Assembly (NCBI GenBank): GCA_013115135.1
Contig: JABANP010000260.1
Coordinates: forward strand, 1-64,000
Direction: 5' to 3'
From: Perkinsus olseni
Taxonomy: Eukaryota; Perkinsozoa; Perkinsida; Perkinsidae
DNA length: 64,000 bases
Positions 22,610-34,085 of the stretch are shown here, piece after piece. Under the pieces are notes generated by a model. The model had not been told where the DNA came from. It ran no database searches and saw nothing but the letters and a program-made list of their open reading frames with translations. The translations under genes and the position numbers were made by a program. Numbering within the stretch: the first letter of the stretch is position 1; each line of letters begins with the position of its first letter.

Positions 22610-23490
22610 CGGATTCTGACGTCCGACTGTTGTAGGCTGGCCGTTTCGTCTATCATGATGCCAAATCCAAGTTACAAATCTGATGATGAGAGCTACCGAT
22701 TACATGATTGATGATGATTACAACTTGATTCAAATTGGACGGGATGCCCAAGAGGAGGGTGGGTGTTCATCCATATTGTTAGCAGGGCTTCGGATAATAA
22801 GTCGTAGGGCCCCGCTGCGCCTCGATTTCTATCCGTAAGACGAGGAGCCTCTCAGTTTTCCTTGACCTAGCGAAGAGGACTGTGCGAGTGAATTCACATC
22901 TAGAGAGACTAGACGAGGCACCCTGATTGCAAGTGTTAGTCTAGTGCCGGCTACAAGTGCTGCTGTCGGAGGCCAAAGAGCCTCTTGCAGTAGTTGCTCA
23001 TCAAAGATCCTATCCTGCCTTGCCAACCAGATTGACTGACTATCATTCGAAGTGATTCAGTTCGAGGCCTCAAGGCGTTCAGGAGAGCATTCAGTTTGCC
23101 TACTAAGGGGCTTTGGGACCATCCAAATGCTGCAGGCATACCGTAGCATCGGGAGGACATGCGTCTCCATCAAGCGGCATCTCGCTTTGGCGGTTGGAAT
23201 CTTCAGGATGGGACTTAACCAATATACTCTAATCCTTGCTTGCTTTGGAAGTTACATTATTCTCGAATCCTCCAGAAATCCTTCGCTTTTTGGCAGTTAA
23301 GCGCAGTTCAACCAAAACTCTGTGACAAAGTCTCTGTCTCCCTGATTCGAGGTAGAACGGATGCAGTATCCAACTTGCGGCATTGCCGTAACAACAAGGA
23401 GCCACAGGGGTAACTCCCGAGATTACTATGCAACACGACAGTCTGGCGATACTCACAGAAAAACAGTTGGTAAAGGAAAGGTCTTCTACT
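22610..23490. other. Gene-free stretch downstream of the first ferroportin-like gene
   Basis: No ORF with protein-like composition and no recognised repeat. Confidence 0.4.
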
Positions 23491-23499
23491 CAGTCTTCT

Positions 23500-25545
23500 C
23501 AGAGTACTCCAACCTCTTCTCTAACCTCGCCTTCCCGCGAACAACTGCAGCACCTACGGAGTGGTGCATCCCAATGCCGATCGTGTATCATCATCAACAC
23601 GCTAACTTACATATCAACAGCCTCATCACAACCGAGGCCGCGAGGACCAGACTGACGCTGGGCAGAAGATGCGGCCCCGACGATATAGCCTGGCCGTAGA
23701 GCCACAGCCCTCCAGCGTTGCTCATCTACAGAGGAAGGTGAGGAGGGCAACTGCGTCCGTTGCTCGGGTTGTTACGGTACCGTAAAAAGGGCCAGAATGT
23801 TCGCGATGAATCGTCCTCTCTGATCTGCTGGTAACACCTATCGATGAGTGATGCAGAGCAGAGGCGGACAGGTCCTCCGCTCACCCTCTGTTGTATGGAG
23901 TTGAAGAATACCGTGAAGTGGTTGTTGGCGGCAACGACAGCTACCCAGAGGACGCACAGCCACAGGGCATAGGTTGAAGCATCGGTGAAGGCTCCGGACG
24001 CCTGTTGAAAGAAGAACCAGTACGTTAGGTAGGTGATATGTTATCCTCTGGGAAATCCGAGAAGGCGAACAATGTTTATCTCAGCGTAGTAATGAAGGAG
24101 GGATTCGACCGCGCCAGGAGGATAGGACTCACCAGAACGCTGCCAAGACAGAGTACAACGCTGATGATCTGAAATAGCAGTCCGGATACTAAACCTGAGC
24201 GGAAATAGACCGGTCAAGTCTTCGACGGCGAATGGTATGGGGACCTTTGTAAGTGTCATCTCGGAAGTGGTAGGCGGCTAGATTAGACAGTACGGGACCG
24301 AGGACCCCACCGAGGGACACCTACCGAGAGAACTGATTGTGAAACTCGCACTGGAGGGTCATCCTCTTACCAGACTGGCCAGACTCTTCCAGTTCACCAG
24401 GGTCCATCTGTCTGAGTATCACCGGCACTGCTGCAGTTTGGAATGGATAGACGAAGATGTTGGTGAGCATCGTATTGAGGACGAGTACCTGACCAGAGGC
24501 GCCTCTCCGGCATAGACTGGCTGCTGTCTGCTACCCCAAGGCTAGGATCGCGCAATGACTTCACGCCCTCCACCAGCTGTTGCAGCAGGCCCGGGCGCGC
24601 CCGTCTCGACTTTCGCGTCTTGGAATCTACTAAGGCAAGGGCTGCTACCACTCCCGGGGAAGATGCTCTCTACCGTCGATCTTTACAGAGGCCTTCACGA
24701 TGGCGACCAGCATGAACAGACCGATACTGAAGCGCACTAGACCGGGGAAGTCGTCGTACCTGCAGGACTATCAAGGCAACTCGCACAACTGGAAACTCAC
24801 ATGAGGAAGAAACTGACAGCGAAGGGAGCGATGTAACGGCCGATCTTATCGCCAGTTAGCTCGAAGGAGTTAACCATCGGCAGTTCTGATGGGAGCCTCT
24901 ACAACCTGAGAGGGTTGGCATGCTACGAGGAAGCAGCACGCCGTAATCGCTCCTTACTGAGGGGGGTAGGCTCTTGCCTACAGGACCGGAGAAGGCCATG
25001 GCCACTCCCAACGCTAGGTTGGCCACCGACAGGAATTGTGGTATTCCCGGAGAACCTGAGCCACACTGAGGGCGATGGACAGGCACGGTCGGAGGCCTCC
25101 TTACCCATCCACAGAACTGCTATTACGAACGCTACGATGAGATCCATGGTAACCTGACCAGCGAAATCAGGAGCTCGGCGACGAGTATCCACTTACGTAT
25201 GTGGCCCTGGGCGGAGCGTTGTCAGTGACCACTCCAGCAACTTGTGATGACAGCGTTCCTGAAGACCAAACGTCGACTGCAGCCCCCTCGCTGGAGAAGC
25301 TGACTCGTCAGGTTTTGCCACATCTGGGAGTAAGCGTAGCGCTTGCCGCCAACGGACTCGAGGGTCTCATACCGGACAGCGGTCGCTGAAACGAGAAAAG
25401 AATATTGAGAAGCCCGGAAGGGTGGGGAAGGGCCACTTAGAAAGGTATGAACGCATCTTGACAGGAACTGAGCCGTTATGTAGCGACGGGCGTTGGAGCT
25501 CGACCACCACCGCCGGCGACGACTTCGCTTCCTTCATCTACGAGG
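23500..25545 (-). CDS. Ferroportin-like transporter, copy 1
   Basis: Exons on the minus strand match the neighbouring copy one for one: NARRYITAQFLSRCVHTFLS, RYETLESVGGKRYAYSQMWQ, GVVTDNAPP, MDLIVAFVIAVLWMG, FLSVANLALGVAMAFSGPVG, MVNSFELTGDKIGRYIAPFA, AANNHFTVFFNSIQQ and NAGGLWLYGQAISS. The pattern around DKIGRY-x2-PFAV resembles the ferroportin (SLC40A1) segment IDQLTNILAPMAVG, and the FFNSIQQ and GGLWLYG blocks match its C-terminal helices. Ferroportins export iron (Fe2+). Both ends are approximate. The family call is by eye and could be wrong; a 10-12 helix transporter is safe. Confidence 0.6.
25056..25104 (-). other. Copy 1 intron at the position of the tRNA-like intron in copy 2
   Basis: A 49-nt GT-AG intron with no tRNA features, at the same place in the protein (after IAVLWMG) as 27727-27810. 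Confidence 0.75.
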
Positions 25546-25849
25546 TACTTACAAAAATAAAAACTTATTCAACAGCAGCATTCTTATCGACCTTCGAGGA
25601 TGCACCAAGTTGATGGTATCTTAACTCGAAGCACGCAACAAACAGAATAGCCCACAGAAACGTAGATAGATAATTATAGCAGCCCTTAGCGGCTCTTCTC
25701 ACTAACACTAGGGGACACCAGAGGGGACTCGTTGGTGAAGTCCCCACTGCCAACCACCGCTCTGGTATCTTGTGAAGGGGACAAGCATGATGATGATGAC
25801 TACCCACGTATCCATTGACCCACGAGACACCAGGAGCGACATAAGATAC

Positions 25850-28276
25850 TATTCACTCTCGAAGATCGCGCTCATCATCCTGCTGCTCCCCACCAGTAGA
25901 GGCCCTCGCTTCACTAAGCTGATCGTCCAACTCCTCGGTGGTCGTGGAGGTGGCGCGACGAAGGGCCGATTTACGGTAGAGAACGACGCCACCTGAATCG
26001 ACATATCCGGGGACGCATAGGGGACTGTGAGATACTTACCAACGATGATTCGGAGAACTACTGAAAGGACCAACACCCAGCAGACGTTCGACTGGAGGTG
26101 CTCAGGAGAGGCTATCGCTTGGCCGAAAACCCAAAGGCCAGCGGCGTTGCCCATCTGTGAGGGAAGTGGGCCGCAATAAGGGAGGAAGGGAGGGAACTCA
26201 CAGTGAAGACAGCTAGAGGTTGGCTATGAACTTGCCCCGCTGGTTAGCAGGAAGGATCTGACGATATCGGGGAGGGTTAGGATCGATGGAGTTGATGATC
26301 GACACACTACCATCTGCTGGAGGGAGTTGAAGAAGATCGTAAACTGGTTATTGGCGGCAATGACCAGCACCCAGAGAGACGACAGCAGGACAGCGTAGGC
26401 TGTACCAGTAGGGAAGAGGGGGTACACCTGAAGATCGTCATCAGGATGTGGCTGTGAGACACTGGTCCGACTGGCCGAAACGATTGTGACACTGATCCTA
26501 GAGAGCAACTACACGACGACTCGGTACTCACCATGACGCAGAAGACGGAGATCATCCCCGTAGCGATCTGGGCGGTGATACCGGACACTAGGCCTGATGG
26601 AGGGGAGGATGGGACAGTAGGAGTGGTAGGGCAATACTACCGGCGAAGGGGTCACTACTGAAGAGGAAGGCGCTGGCGTTTGACAAAATTGGGCCGATCA
26701 CGCCGCCCAGGGACACCTGAAAAGGTACGGGGATGGTGATGATGGATTCGACAAAGATCGACAGACGAGTAAGGAGCTGCTGATGACAATGATTCGACGA
26801 AGAAGTGGTACGCTGGGCAACCGCTGGCTATCAACCGACAGGTCACCATACAGACAACGCAGCTGTTGAGGAAGTATCAGCTAATGCGACGCCCCTCCCC
26901 CTCGAGGGCACGCGAGGTTCGATGGCGAAGTGGAAGCCTATTCCGTGAGGGCCACGACTAGCTTCCCTCCACCTACCAAGCTGGCCAGACTCTTCCAGTT
27001 CACCGGGTCCATCTGCCTGAGTATCACCGGCACTGCTGCTGTTTGGAAAGGATAGACGAAAACGTTGGTGATCAGCGTATTGAGAACAAGCACCTGACAG
27101 TGATTGTACTAGTCAACTCGTAAATATGGCTCAACGACAGTCGCGCGCGCCCAGGTGATCGATAAAGTCTCTGGTAATATTTTTTTAGTCCCACCCCCAG
27201 CCTGGGATCTCCCAGTGACTTCACTCCCTCCATCAGCTGCGTCATCAAACCCGGCCTTCGTCCTCCCGAGCGCTTCCCGCTTCCATGGGACGATTCTGAT
27301 TAGGGAAAGGTGTGGTACTGAGGAAACAGAGACACTTACCATCCACTTGGACGGAAGATTTCACGCTGACAACCAGAAGGTAGAAGAGGATGCTGGCATA
27401 CACGCACGTGGAAAAATCGAAGTACCTGACGCTGGGCGATGCGACGCAAGGCAGCCAGACTGGAGAGGTACATCATGAAAAAGCCAACAGCGAAGGGCGT
27501 GAGGTAACGGCCAATCTTGTCGCCAGTGAGTTCGAATGAGTTCACCATAGGGAGCTCAGAACGGGAACGGACAACCTGGGGAGATGTGATGACCGTTGAG
27601 GAAATGCAAGTGGAGCAAGATTTATTACCAAAGGTGGGAGGCTCTTGCCGACTGGACCGGAGAAGGCCATCACTACTCCGAGGGCAATGTTAGATACTGC
27701 TAGGAACTGAAGAATATTCTGAGAACCTGACATAAGGCAGAATAGAACCCGGGACCTCTATCGTGAAAAGGAGGACGCGCTGTCCGCTACGCCATCAGAG
27801 ATGCGTTTACCTGTCCAGATGGTCATCACCATCATAGCGCAGAAAAGATCTGTTAAAACCTGATAAGACGTTGATCCGAGTCGATGCCCACTGGGAGGGA
27901 CTCGCCTTACGTAAACTTTCTTCGGCGGAGCGTTGTCGGTGATGACTCCAGCGGTCTGAGCCGACAATGTGCCTGCGAAAAGTATCTTTCTCACCTACCA
28001 ACCGCACGCTCAACCTCAAGATTCTTACGTGTGAGATTCTGCCAGATCTGCGAGTGCGCATATCTTTTAGCTCCGACCATATCGAGAGTCTCATACCGTA
28101 CCGCCGTCGCTGAGGAAATGCAAGATTGCAAGTGAGGCCCTACCCACTTCCCTTTGCTGACTTATGAAAGTGTGAGCGCATCTTGAAAGGAACTGGGCCA
28201 AGACGAACCTCCGAGCGTTGGGGCTGATGACCCGAGCGGCGGCTGCGTCGGTCGTCGTCGAGGCCGGAGCTTTCAT
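25850..28276 (-). CDS. Ferroportin-like transporter, copy 2
   Basis: Starts at an ATG at 28276 (MKAPASTTTDAAAARVISPN). Exons read NARRFVLAQFLSRCAHTFIS, RYETLDMVGAKRYAHSQIWQ, GVITDNAPPKKVYVR, VLTDLFCAMMVMTIWTG, FLAVSNIALGVVMAFSGPVG, MVNSFELTGDKIGRYLTPFA, NTLITNVFVYPFQTAAVPVI, SLGGVIGPILSNASAF, SGITAQIATGMISVFCVMV, AANNQFTIFFNSLQQMV and NAAGLWVFGQAIAS. The blocks follow ferroportin in order, including SGLAQ-like and ERG-type loops. The C-terminus is acidic and Thr-rich. It lies 0.3 kb upstream of copy 1 on the same strand, a tandem duplication. Introns carry F2, F3 and F4 elements absent from copy 1. Confidence 0.62.
27595..27622 (+). repeat. F3 element
   Basis: GTTGAGGAAATGCAAGTGG, then AGCAAGATTT, antisense inside an intron of copy 2. 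Confidence 0.7.
27727..27810 (-). repeat. Intron made of a tRNA-derived sequence (F4)
   Basis: The 84-nt intron runs from GTAAACGC to TATGTCAG. Inside, on the minus strand, lie an A box, TGGCGTAGCGG, and a B box, GGTTCTATTC, at tRNA-like spacing, with CCCGGGTTCTATTC forming a T arm. The acceptor strands do not pair. The tRNA-like part fills almost the whole intron. Confidence 0.8.
28110..28143 (-). repeat. 34-nt intron made of antisense F3
   Basis: From GTAGGGCC to TTGCATTTCCTCAG. The F3 element in reverse provides the pyrimidine tract and AG acceptor. Copy 1 has an unrelated acceptor here (CTCGTTTCAG). Confidence 0.75.
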
Positions 28277-28375
28277 CGGGAGGAAAAACAACAACAGTCT
28301 CCCTACAGGAAGGCAATCATCAACTCCCGCGTCAACCCCACTCAAAAGGAGGACAGAGAATACTGAGCATGCTGC

Positions 28376-29786
28376 TCACGCATCGGTGGCGCAGTGGAAC
28401 TTGACGGGGTCGTCGCCAACACGGTGGGAGGGTCTAGCCCCGCCAACTCGAATGATACGACTCTTTCTTCGACCTTCCAGTCGCCTCGGTGACTGCGGCC
28501 TCTTCTCGCCTTCTCGACGACTCTCGCTCTCCTCAGCCCGGCTCCTATCGTCTTCCTTCACCACTAGCGCCACCTCACCCACGACCGCCGCGACGCTGGG
28601 CTTGCTCGTAGCCTTCGCCGGAGGGCCTTCCGACTGGTGACGGCGGTAACGATACTGCTTCGGCTCCTCTGAGGTGACCTCGCTGGTCTTCACGTTGTAC
28701 CACACCTCCTGTCCAACGACGACGGCCCTTCGCCAATCGCCCATCCGACCCTGCAAGGCCAGCCAGCGCTCATCGGAGAGCTCATCCGGAGAGGGGACAG
28801 CGGGCTGCGCTGCCTTGTGTTGGGGAGAGGCTGGACGAGAGCCGGAGGCCTCTGAAGGGAGATTGCATCACCGCGGGGAATTTCGTGGCGCGCGAAACTG
28901 CCATTACCAGTAAGTTGAAGTCGCTTCTCTCCCCGGCCCCGGTCGGTGCCAAAGTCGGTCGTGACCGCAGCGCCCACAAATTCCATCCGCCCCTCCCAAG
29001 GGTGAACCAAGGGCATTGGCAAAGATCCGCTTCCTCGGGTTGAAATCGACATCTGTCACTCAAGTCAAGGGTCAACCTAAGATTCTCCTCCTCTGGACCA
29101 GAATCAATATCTTCATTATCTTCCGACGCAGCCGAAAGATTCTCTACCCTCCCGGGAATGGCCAACTCCGCGGGGACCGGCGTCTCCTGTGCATCCTCCG
29201 CAATAGTAGCTGGGGCTTCCTCACCATGTGCACGCAGGCGCAAAATCTTCGCTGTGCGTAACCGGGCGTATCTTTCAGCTTCCTCGTGCAAGATACTCGA
29301 CCCCAACCTCCCCTTCTCAACCTCAAACTCCTTCTTCTCCTGATCGGATTCCCTCCAGATCTCAGCGACGCCTTCAGTGGCATGCACATACGGGTCAGCA
29401 CCGAAGTTGACCGACACCTTAAACGCCTCTTCACTGTCGCCGACGACACTCACTGCGACGTACGGCGCTGGCAGGAACCCCCACTCGGCTAAGGAAGGCC
29501 GAGGGGGCCGCATAGTCACCGGGCAGGAGATCTCAAAGTCGGTGCCCCTGAGGGATCGATATCTGTCAAGAGGAACTTCGGGATGGCGGAGCTTCCAAGG
29601 GACGGAGCGCTCAGAAAGGGCCACATGCAGGTCGGGTGTGGACGAAACGACTGCTCGAGAGGAACGGGAGTCGATGAACTTCGATGAACCGTCATAGACT
29701 TTTACCAGTGAAGTAAGAAGCGAAGTACTCGTGAAATATGGCTCGGGAATAATTCTGCAAATTTCTGTAATTTCTTGCAACAACAC
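28376..29786 (-). CDS. SPRY C-terminal half and WW-like domain protein
   Basis: A long ORF reads RGTDFEISCPVTMRPP, then PYVAVSVVGDSEEAFKVSVN and FGADPYVHA, the C-terminal strands of a SPRY domain. Next come a charged helical region (EKKEFEVEKGRLGSSILHEE) and an acidic stretch. After an intron carrying F1 (28879-28892), an exon reads DERWLALQGRMGDWRRAVVV and GQEVWYNVKTSEVTSEEP. This resembles a WW domain (W, then YN-x-KT) without the second aromatic-proline end. The neighbouring gene ends in the N-terminal part of a SPRY domain, so the two may be one gene spanning 28376-30945. The true start is unclear. Confidence 0.5.
28879..28892 (+). repeat. F1 element, antisense in a minus-strand intron
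   Basis: AATTTCGTGGCGCG on the plus strand, inside an intron whose donor is GTAATGGCAG. Confidence 0.75.
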
Positions 29787-29894
29787 TAATGTGGTACTAA
29801 AACATAATTTTGGTCTTTACACTCTCACTAGCACCTCATTACCACAACACCATCAGAAGGATTCCGAAGCAATGGCGGCGACTCCCTCTCGCCC

Positions 29895-30945
29895 TCACCC
29901 GAAGAGCATTCTCTCGCACTCTAACTGCCGTATGGGTGGTTCAAGGCCATCATCACCCATTGGCAGCCGCAAAGATTCTATCAGAATCGGATGGGCATGG
30001 CACAAGCTGCCATTCTTCAGAAAATATACCGCTCCCATCAGCTTCGCTCCGTCGTATTTTCTGTCAACAATCATCGTAATGGTATCTCCCGAGCTAAAGC
30101 CTCCCCCGTCACTTCTCACAGAAGCCCTCCAGTCGCCTGAGTAGATCAACCCATTCGAGAAGTAGCCCACACTGTACGGGAAATGGCCAGGGAACTCGGC
30201 CACTGGAGTTGGCTTAGTCGATAGGCCAACACACGCTGACGAGCCCTCCGGCGCCGCGTCGATTTTGAACTCCACTACGCAAAGGCGTTGGAAGGGCAGT
30301 GGCGAGTTTGGACAGGATCATGCTGGGCTGTCCACCACCATCATAGTTGAAGATCTCATACACTCCCGCCCGACCCTCTCGCCGGCACCATCCATCGTCC
30401 CCAAGAACGTCCATCTTCCAAGACTCACCCCCTCCCAGAATTTGAGCCGTTCGAAGCGCCTGCCAATTGGAGACAGGGTAGACGTCGAAGGCGTCGCCAT
30501 AGAGCAGGGCTGGTCGCTCAGGGTCGATACCACCGAGGCCAACTCGCTCACCGGACATGATGAAATCTTGCGATGAATCTTCCCCCGCTTCGCTCCGCCG
30601 GCCGTCTTTATCATCCTGATCTCTGCCAGGTACCATCCAGCTGAAGGCCGCTTTAGATGCCTCGTCTATACCAAATTTCCGCCGAATCCTGTCCAGGTCA
30701 ACCCTGGGGAAGAGCCTTCGACCCATGGAGCTGTCGAAGAAGGCCACCAACGCCTCCCCTATTGCAGCGGCAACATTCTCCCTCAGTTCCACTACTACCA
30801 TCGACTCCCTGTAAAAATACAATACCGATAACGCCACCACCACCGCGCCACAGACGACCAGGACAGCCAGCAAGGCCGGGGTAGAGGCGGACGGCTCCGG
30901 GCGGACCGGAAGAGGCCTTCGAGGGTCGTAAGGGTAGACCGCCAT
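29895..30945 (-). CDS. Single-pass membrane protein with SPRY domain
   Basis: ATG 30945 begins MAVYPYDPRRPLPVRPEPSA, followed by one membrane helix (ALLAVLVVCGAVVVALSVLY). The ectodomain or lumenal part has no family I know up to ILSKLATA. Then, in the next frame, comes a SPRY core: VVEFKIDAAPEGSSACVGLS, PYSVGYFSNGLIYSGDW, FSSGDTITMIVDRKY and AVYFLKNGSL. A run of three C near 30290 holds one base too many; removing it joins both parts. SPRY domains bind proteins. The topology, N-terminal anchor then SPRY, is unusual. It may continue into the gene at 28376-29786, which carries the missing last strands. Confidence 0.6.
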
Positions 30946-31067
30946 CGTGAGGGCGGACGAACCTCCATCATCCCTGTAGGGGAGTCACTAGGAACACGAT
31001 AAGAGTTGGGCGAAGACATGAACATCAACAGCATCATGACAATATTATCCAGGGGTGAGAATGATGT

Positions 31068-32984
31068 TCACTTCGGAAGTTTGCTTTCTTTCCTACTCGA
31101 CATGAAGCTAAAGCCTCTCCCTTTTAATTTCTTCTTCTTCGTGGAACCCCTCCGAAGCTTGCCTTTTACCAAACCACCGTTCTCGCCGGACCCATCACTC
31201 GTTCCCTCCGCAGGCTCATCATCTGCCTCTTCTTCCCTCCAAGTGAACAGCACGACCTCGCCAGCGATGGTCTTCACTTGCACCGCTCCGCCGTCCCTCC
31301 GTAAATTCAATTCCGCAACCCCCATCACTAGCGGTTGGAGATTACTCCGATCGACAAGCTCCAACCTAAGATACTCCGGCATTTTCGTATCTTCCGTGCT
31401 CCAACCCAAGATAACTCGATAAAAGTAAGGACCTATCAAGCCCATTGTTCTACAACCCTTCTTCTCCGAGGCACAACGGACCGACACCGTACCGTTCTCG
31501 AATCTGATCCAAACGACCCAGGTTCAATTCTAGGCGAGCACATTTTATTACCTTAAAACATCCTCTTTACCCTCTCCCTTGTCGTTGGTATAATAACCAT
31601 CTTCCTTAGGTGTCGGCAAGCCAGCGGCCTTACCATCCTCTCCGATATGAGGCGCCCAAGGGAAATAAAAAGGTTTTTCATACCCCGTAAACGACAGTCT
31701 CACCGCGCTCCCGTCGTGTCGGACCATCACTCGCGATCTATTAACCCCCTCCCGCCCTTCGGTGTAGAGGTCGAGCTCATAATACAACGGGCCCGCCGGA
31801 ATTTTTCACCCCATAAAGGAATTTTTGGCCTGCAAACTCCGACGGTGTGCTGGCCCGATCCATCTCACGCGGACACCGCATCGACACAAATTGTTTCTGA
31901 GCAGCTCGAAATTGAAAGTAGCATCTCTCATAAGGCCCCTTCTGGCCAAAGTAATAGCCCTCCAGTCTGGGTTGGGGTAGATAAATTTTTCTCTGAGGGA
32001 TTGCCAAGTCATGGCGTTCCCACTCGAAAAGTGTCTCCAAGCCCGTGGCCTCTTCCACCAGCCTTAAGAACAAACCATTATCGCTGACTGCCAGACTGTA
32101 ATCTGTGAGATCGGCGGCCGAACCGAGGACACTGAGGCGGAGTCGGTTGAAGTGATGATTGGAATATCGAGTGGCGAAAGGATTAAAATCAGGGGTTGTA
32201 GAGGCCCGGGGAGTCGACGGAAAGCAGCGGAACTTCCTCCTCAACTCTAACGGTATCTTGCTGGTATCTGCGCAATCCAACTTAACAACTTTCCTTTGTT
32301 GCGCGTCAGATCTCATCTTGACCTTGCAGCCTTCGAACCTGCCTTGACCGAGGTAGTAGCCAACCGCCCTCAAGGGTAATTTATCATCATCATCAGTCGC
32401 CGACCCCTCGATGAACTGGCCCCAGTTTAGGAAGTCGAACCGGAAGAGGCCCCTACTAATCATAATTTTTTCGCAGTTCTGATGCATTTGAAAAAAATAT
32501 AATACCACCACCACGATCGCTCACCATCTCGTACATAGGATAGAACTCGGGGAGTGTCGAGTCAACGGGTTTATCAAAAACAACATCTTCGAAGGTCCAC
32601 CTCTCGTTAATACCAAAACGATCCGCTTTCGGGCACGTCCAAGTCGCCAACCCCCCCGGCGAATGCAAGTCCAGCCTTCGGAATGCCAACCGGCAGCCAA
32701 CCAGTGAGTTGTTTCCCGAAATAGTAGCCCGTGGTTTTCGGGCAAGATTCCTCCCACAGGTTTGAAGAGACCGTCAGGGCACTGTCTACGCTGTCCAGGC
32801 TGACGTCAGAGGGCCTACTACTTAGACTGGGGCTGCTAATGCTACTACCCAGGCCACTACTGCTACTACTACTCCTGATCGACCTGCCGTGGACTCTAAG
32901 GGTATTAGTGGTAGAATGGACGATCTCGCAGCAGGTGAGGAGGAGGCCACAGGGCAGGAAGGCTGCGGGGAAGGGTAAGGGCAT
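31068..32984 (-). CDS. Secreted protein of repeated GYY-Cys modules
   Basis: ATG 32984 opens a signal peptide (MPLPFPAAFLPCGLLLTCCE), then a serine-rich stretch. About four or five modules follow. Typical starts are GYYFGKQLTG, GYYLGQGRFEGCKVKMR, GYYFGQKGPYERCYFQFR and GYYTNDKGEGK. Each continues with a second Cys (VKLDC, VSMRC, VSVRC), then beta-strand segments such as FNRLRLSVL, LYYELDLYTE and YLRLELVDRS, and an aromatic strand ending in W (TLFEWER, PFYFPW, VVLFTWR). Single-base surpluses near 31783 and 32690 break the frame. A tRNA-like intron lies at 31504-31551. The C-terminus is basic. I know no named family with this module. Extracellular by inference. Confidence 0.65.
31504..31551 (-). 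repeat. Intron with tRNA B box, antisense (F4)
   Basis: A 48-nt GT-AG intron. The plus strand reads CCAGGTTCAATTC followed by CATTTTATT. Confidence 0.65.
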
Positions 32985-33215
32985 GGACACCAGGGACCAA
33001 CAGCTGACAATGGAGACGTAGTCGATGCAGCGTGGAGGGTGGCGAAGGAATGACGAGCCGCTGAGACTTGCTAACGACGGTTCCCTCTATCAATAAGCAT
33101 TGGGGAACTCGAGTCCAACTAAGTGGTATTAACAACATCTGCACACATAACAAGATTGAATGATGATGACACCACCACAAGCTCATCATCACCATATAGC
33201 CCACCAAACTGCTCC

Positions 33216-33618
33216 TTACCACTCATGTAGGTTCACCGAGACGTGGCCAGGGGCCGGGGACTCAGTCCAATCGAAGGAATAAGAAGCATGGTCGGTGTCG
33301 AGCACGACCTCCATGGCGTCCTCTTTCATTTTCAGCTTGTGACCCTGTGGCCACTCCTTCTGGTACTTCTCGTCCCAAACCGCGATCTCGTGGTAGTAAC
33401 CCCTCTTGTAGGGACTGGCTTCGTACCTCCATTTAGTGTTCATGATGCCGGGGAAGCGACGCTTGGGCGGACAGGTGAACTGCAGCAGCTCAGGGCCGAA
33501 AGTGATGGAGCAACCGGTGAGGGGGAGCACCGCCATAGCGATACGACCCCTCGGTCATTGGATACGGTAGGGCAGTAGTGACGTGAGGCACCGCGAACAG
33601 GGCAAGGAGTTTGACCAT
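33216..33618 (-). CDS. Small secreted protein, one GSY-Cys module
   Basis: ATG 33618 starts a signal peptide (MVKLLALFAVPHVTTALPYP). One copy of the module seen in the two flanking genes follows: GSYRYGG, LTGCSITFGPELLQFTCPPK, NTKWRYEASPYKRGYYHEIA, GHKLKMKEDAMEVVLD and YSFDWTES. The paired cysteines (GC and TCPP) and the WRY and Y-x-EI strands match the gene at 34086. The CCCCC run near 33527 has one C too many. The stop is TAA at 33216. Confidence 0.7.
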
Positions 33619-34085
33619 TGTAGACGTGGAAGTCTGCGGAGGATAACTGAGGACGGGACAAGGCGAGCTAAAGAACTATGGAGAATTCAGGCTAGTATCA
33701 GAAACCGAATGCGACTACCGGGAGCTGACCGAGCGTCGGAGCTGGCAGGAAGGCGCCCTGCGATGGACACTCGACACCTCCGAGAACGAACCCACCTCGT
33801 CGCGAAGGGTTCGTCACACTTCACGGGGAAGTCACCACTACCGCTTACTCGAATATCTTCGGGGCAAGCATAGGGACTAGGACAGCGTCCGATGACGAGA
33901 GATGGATCATGACAGTCAGAGCTGTCCTTTGCATGCTCAGCCCCACTGAGCTGTCATGGGCCCGTGGCCACTACTACGCCCAAGTCCTTGAGGCTACAAA
34001 GCAGATAAGGAAGCCGCTTCCGCCGACTCTGAAGAGGATTCCGGCGCTCCGAAAGCCACTGGCCTTAGAAAAATCAGTATGACGA

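Noticed and set aside
27727..27810. Functional tRNA inside the intron
   Set aside because: A and B boxes are present but no acceptor stem forms and the sequence is bounded by good splice sites.
29895..30275. Independent SPRY gene starting at this ORF
   Set aside because: One base removed upstream joins it to the membrane-anchor ORF, and no start codon context precedes it.
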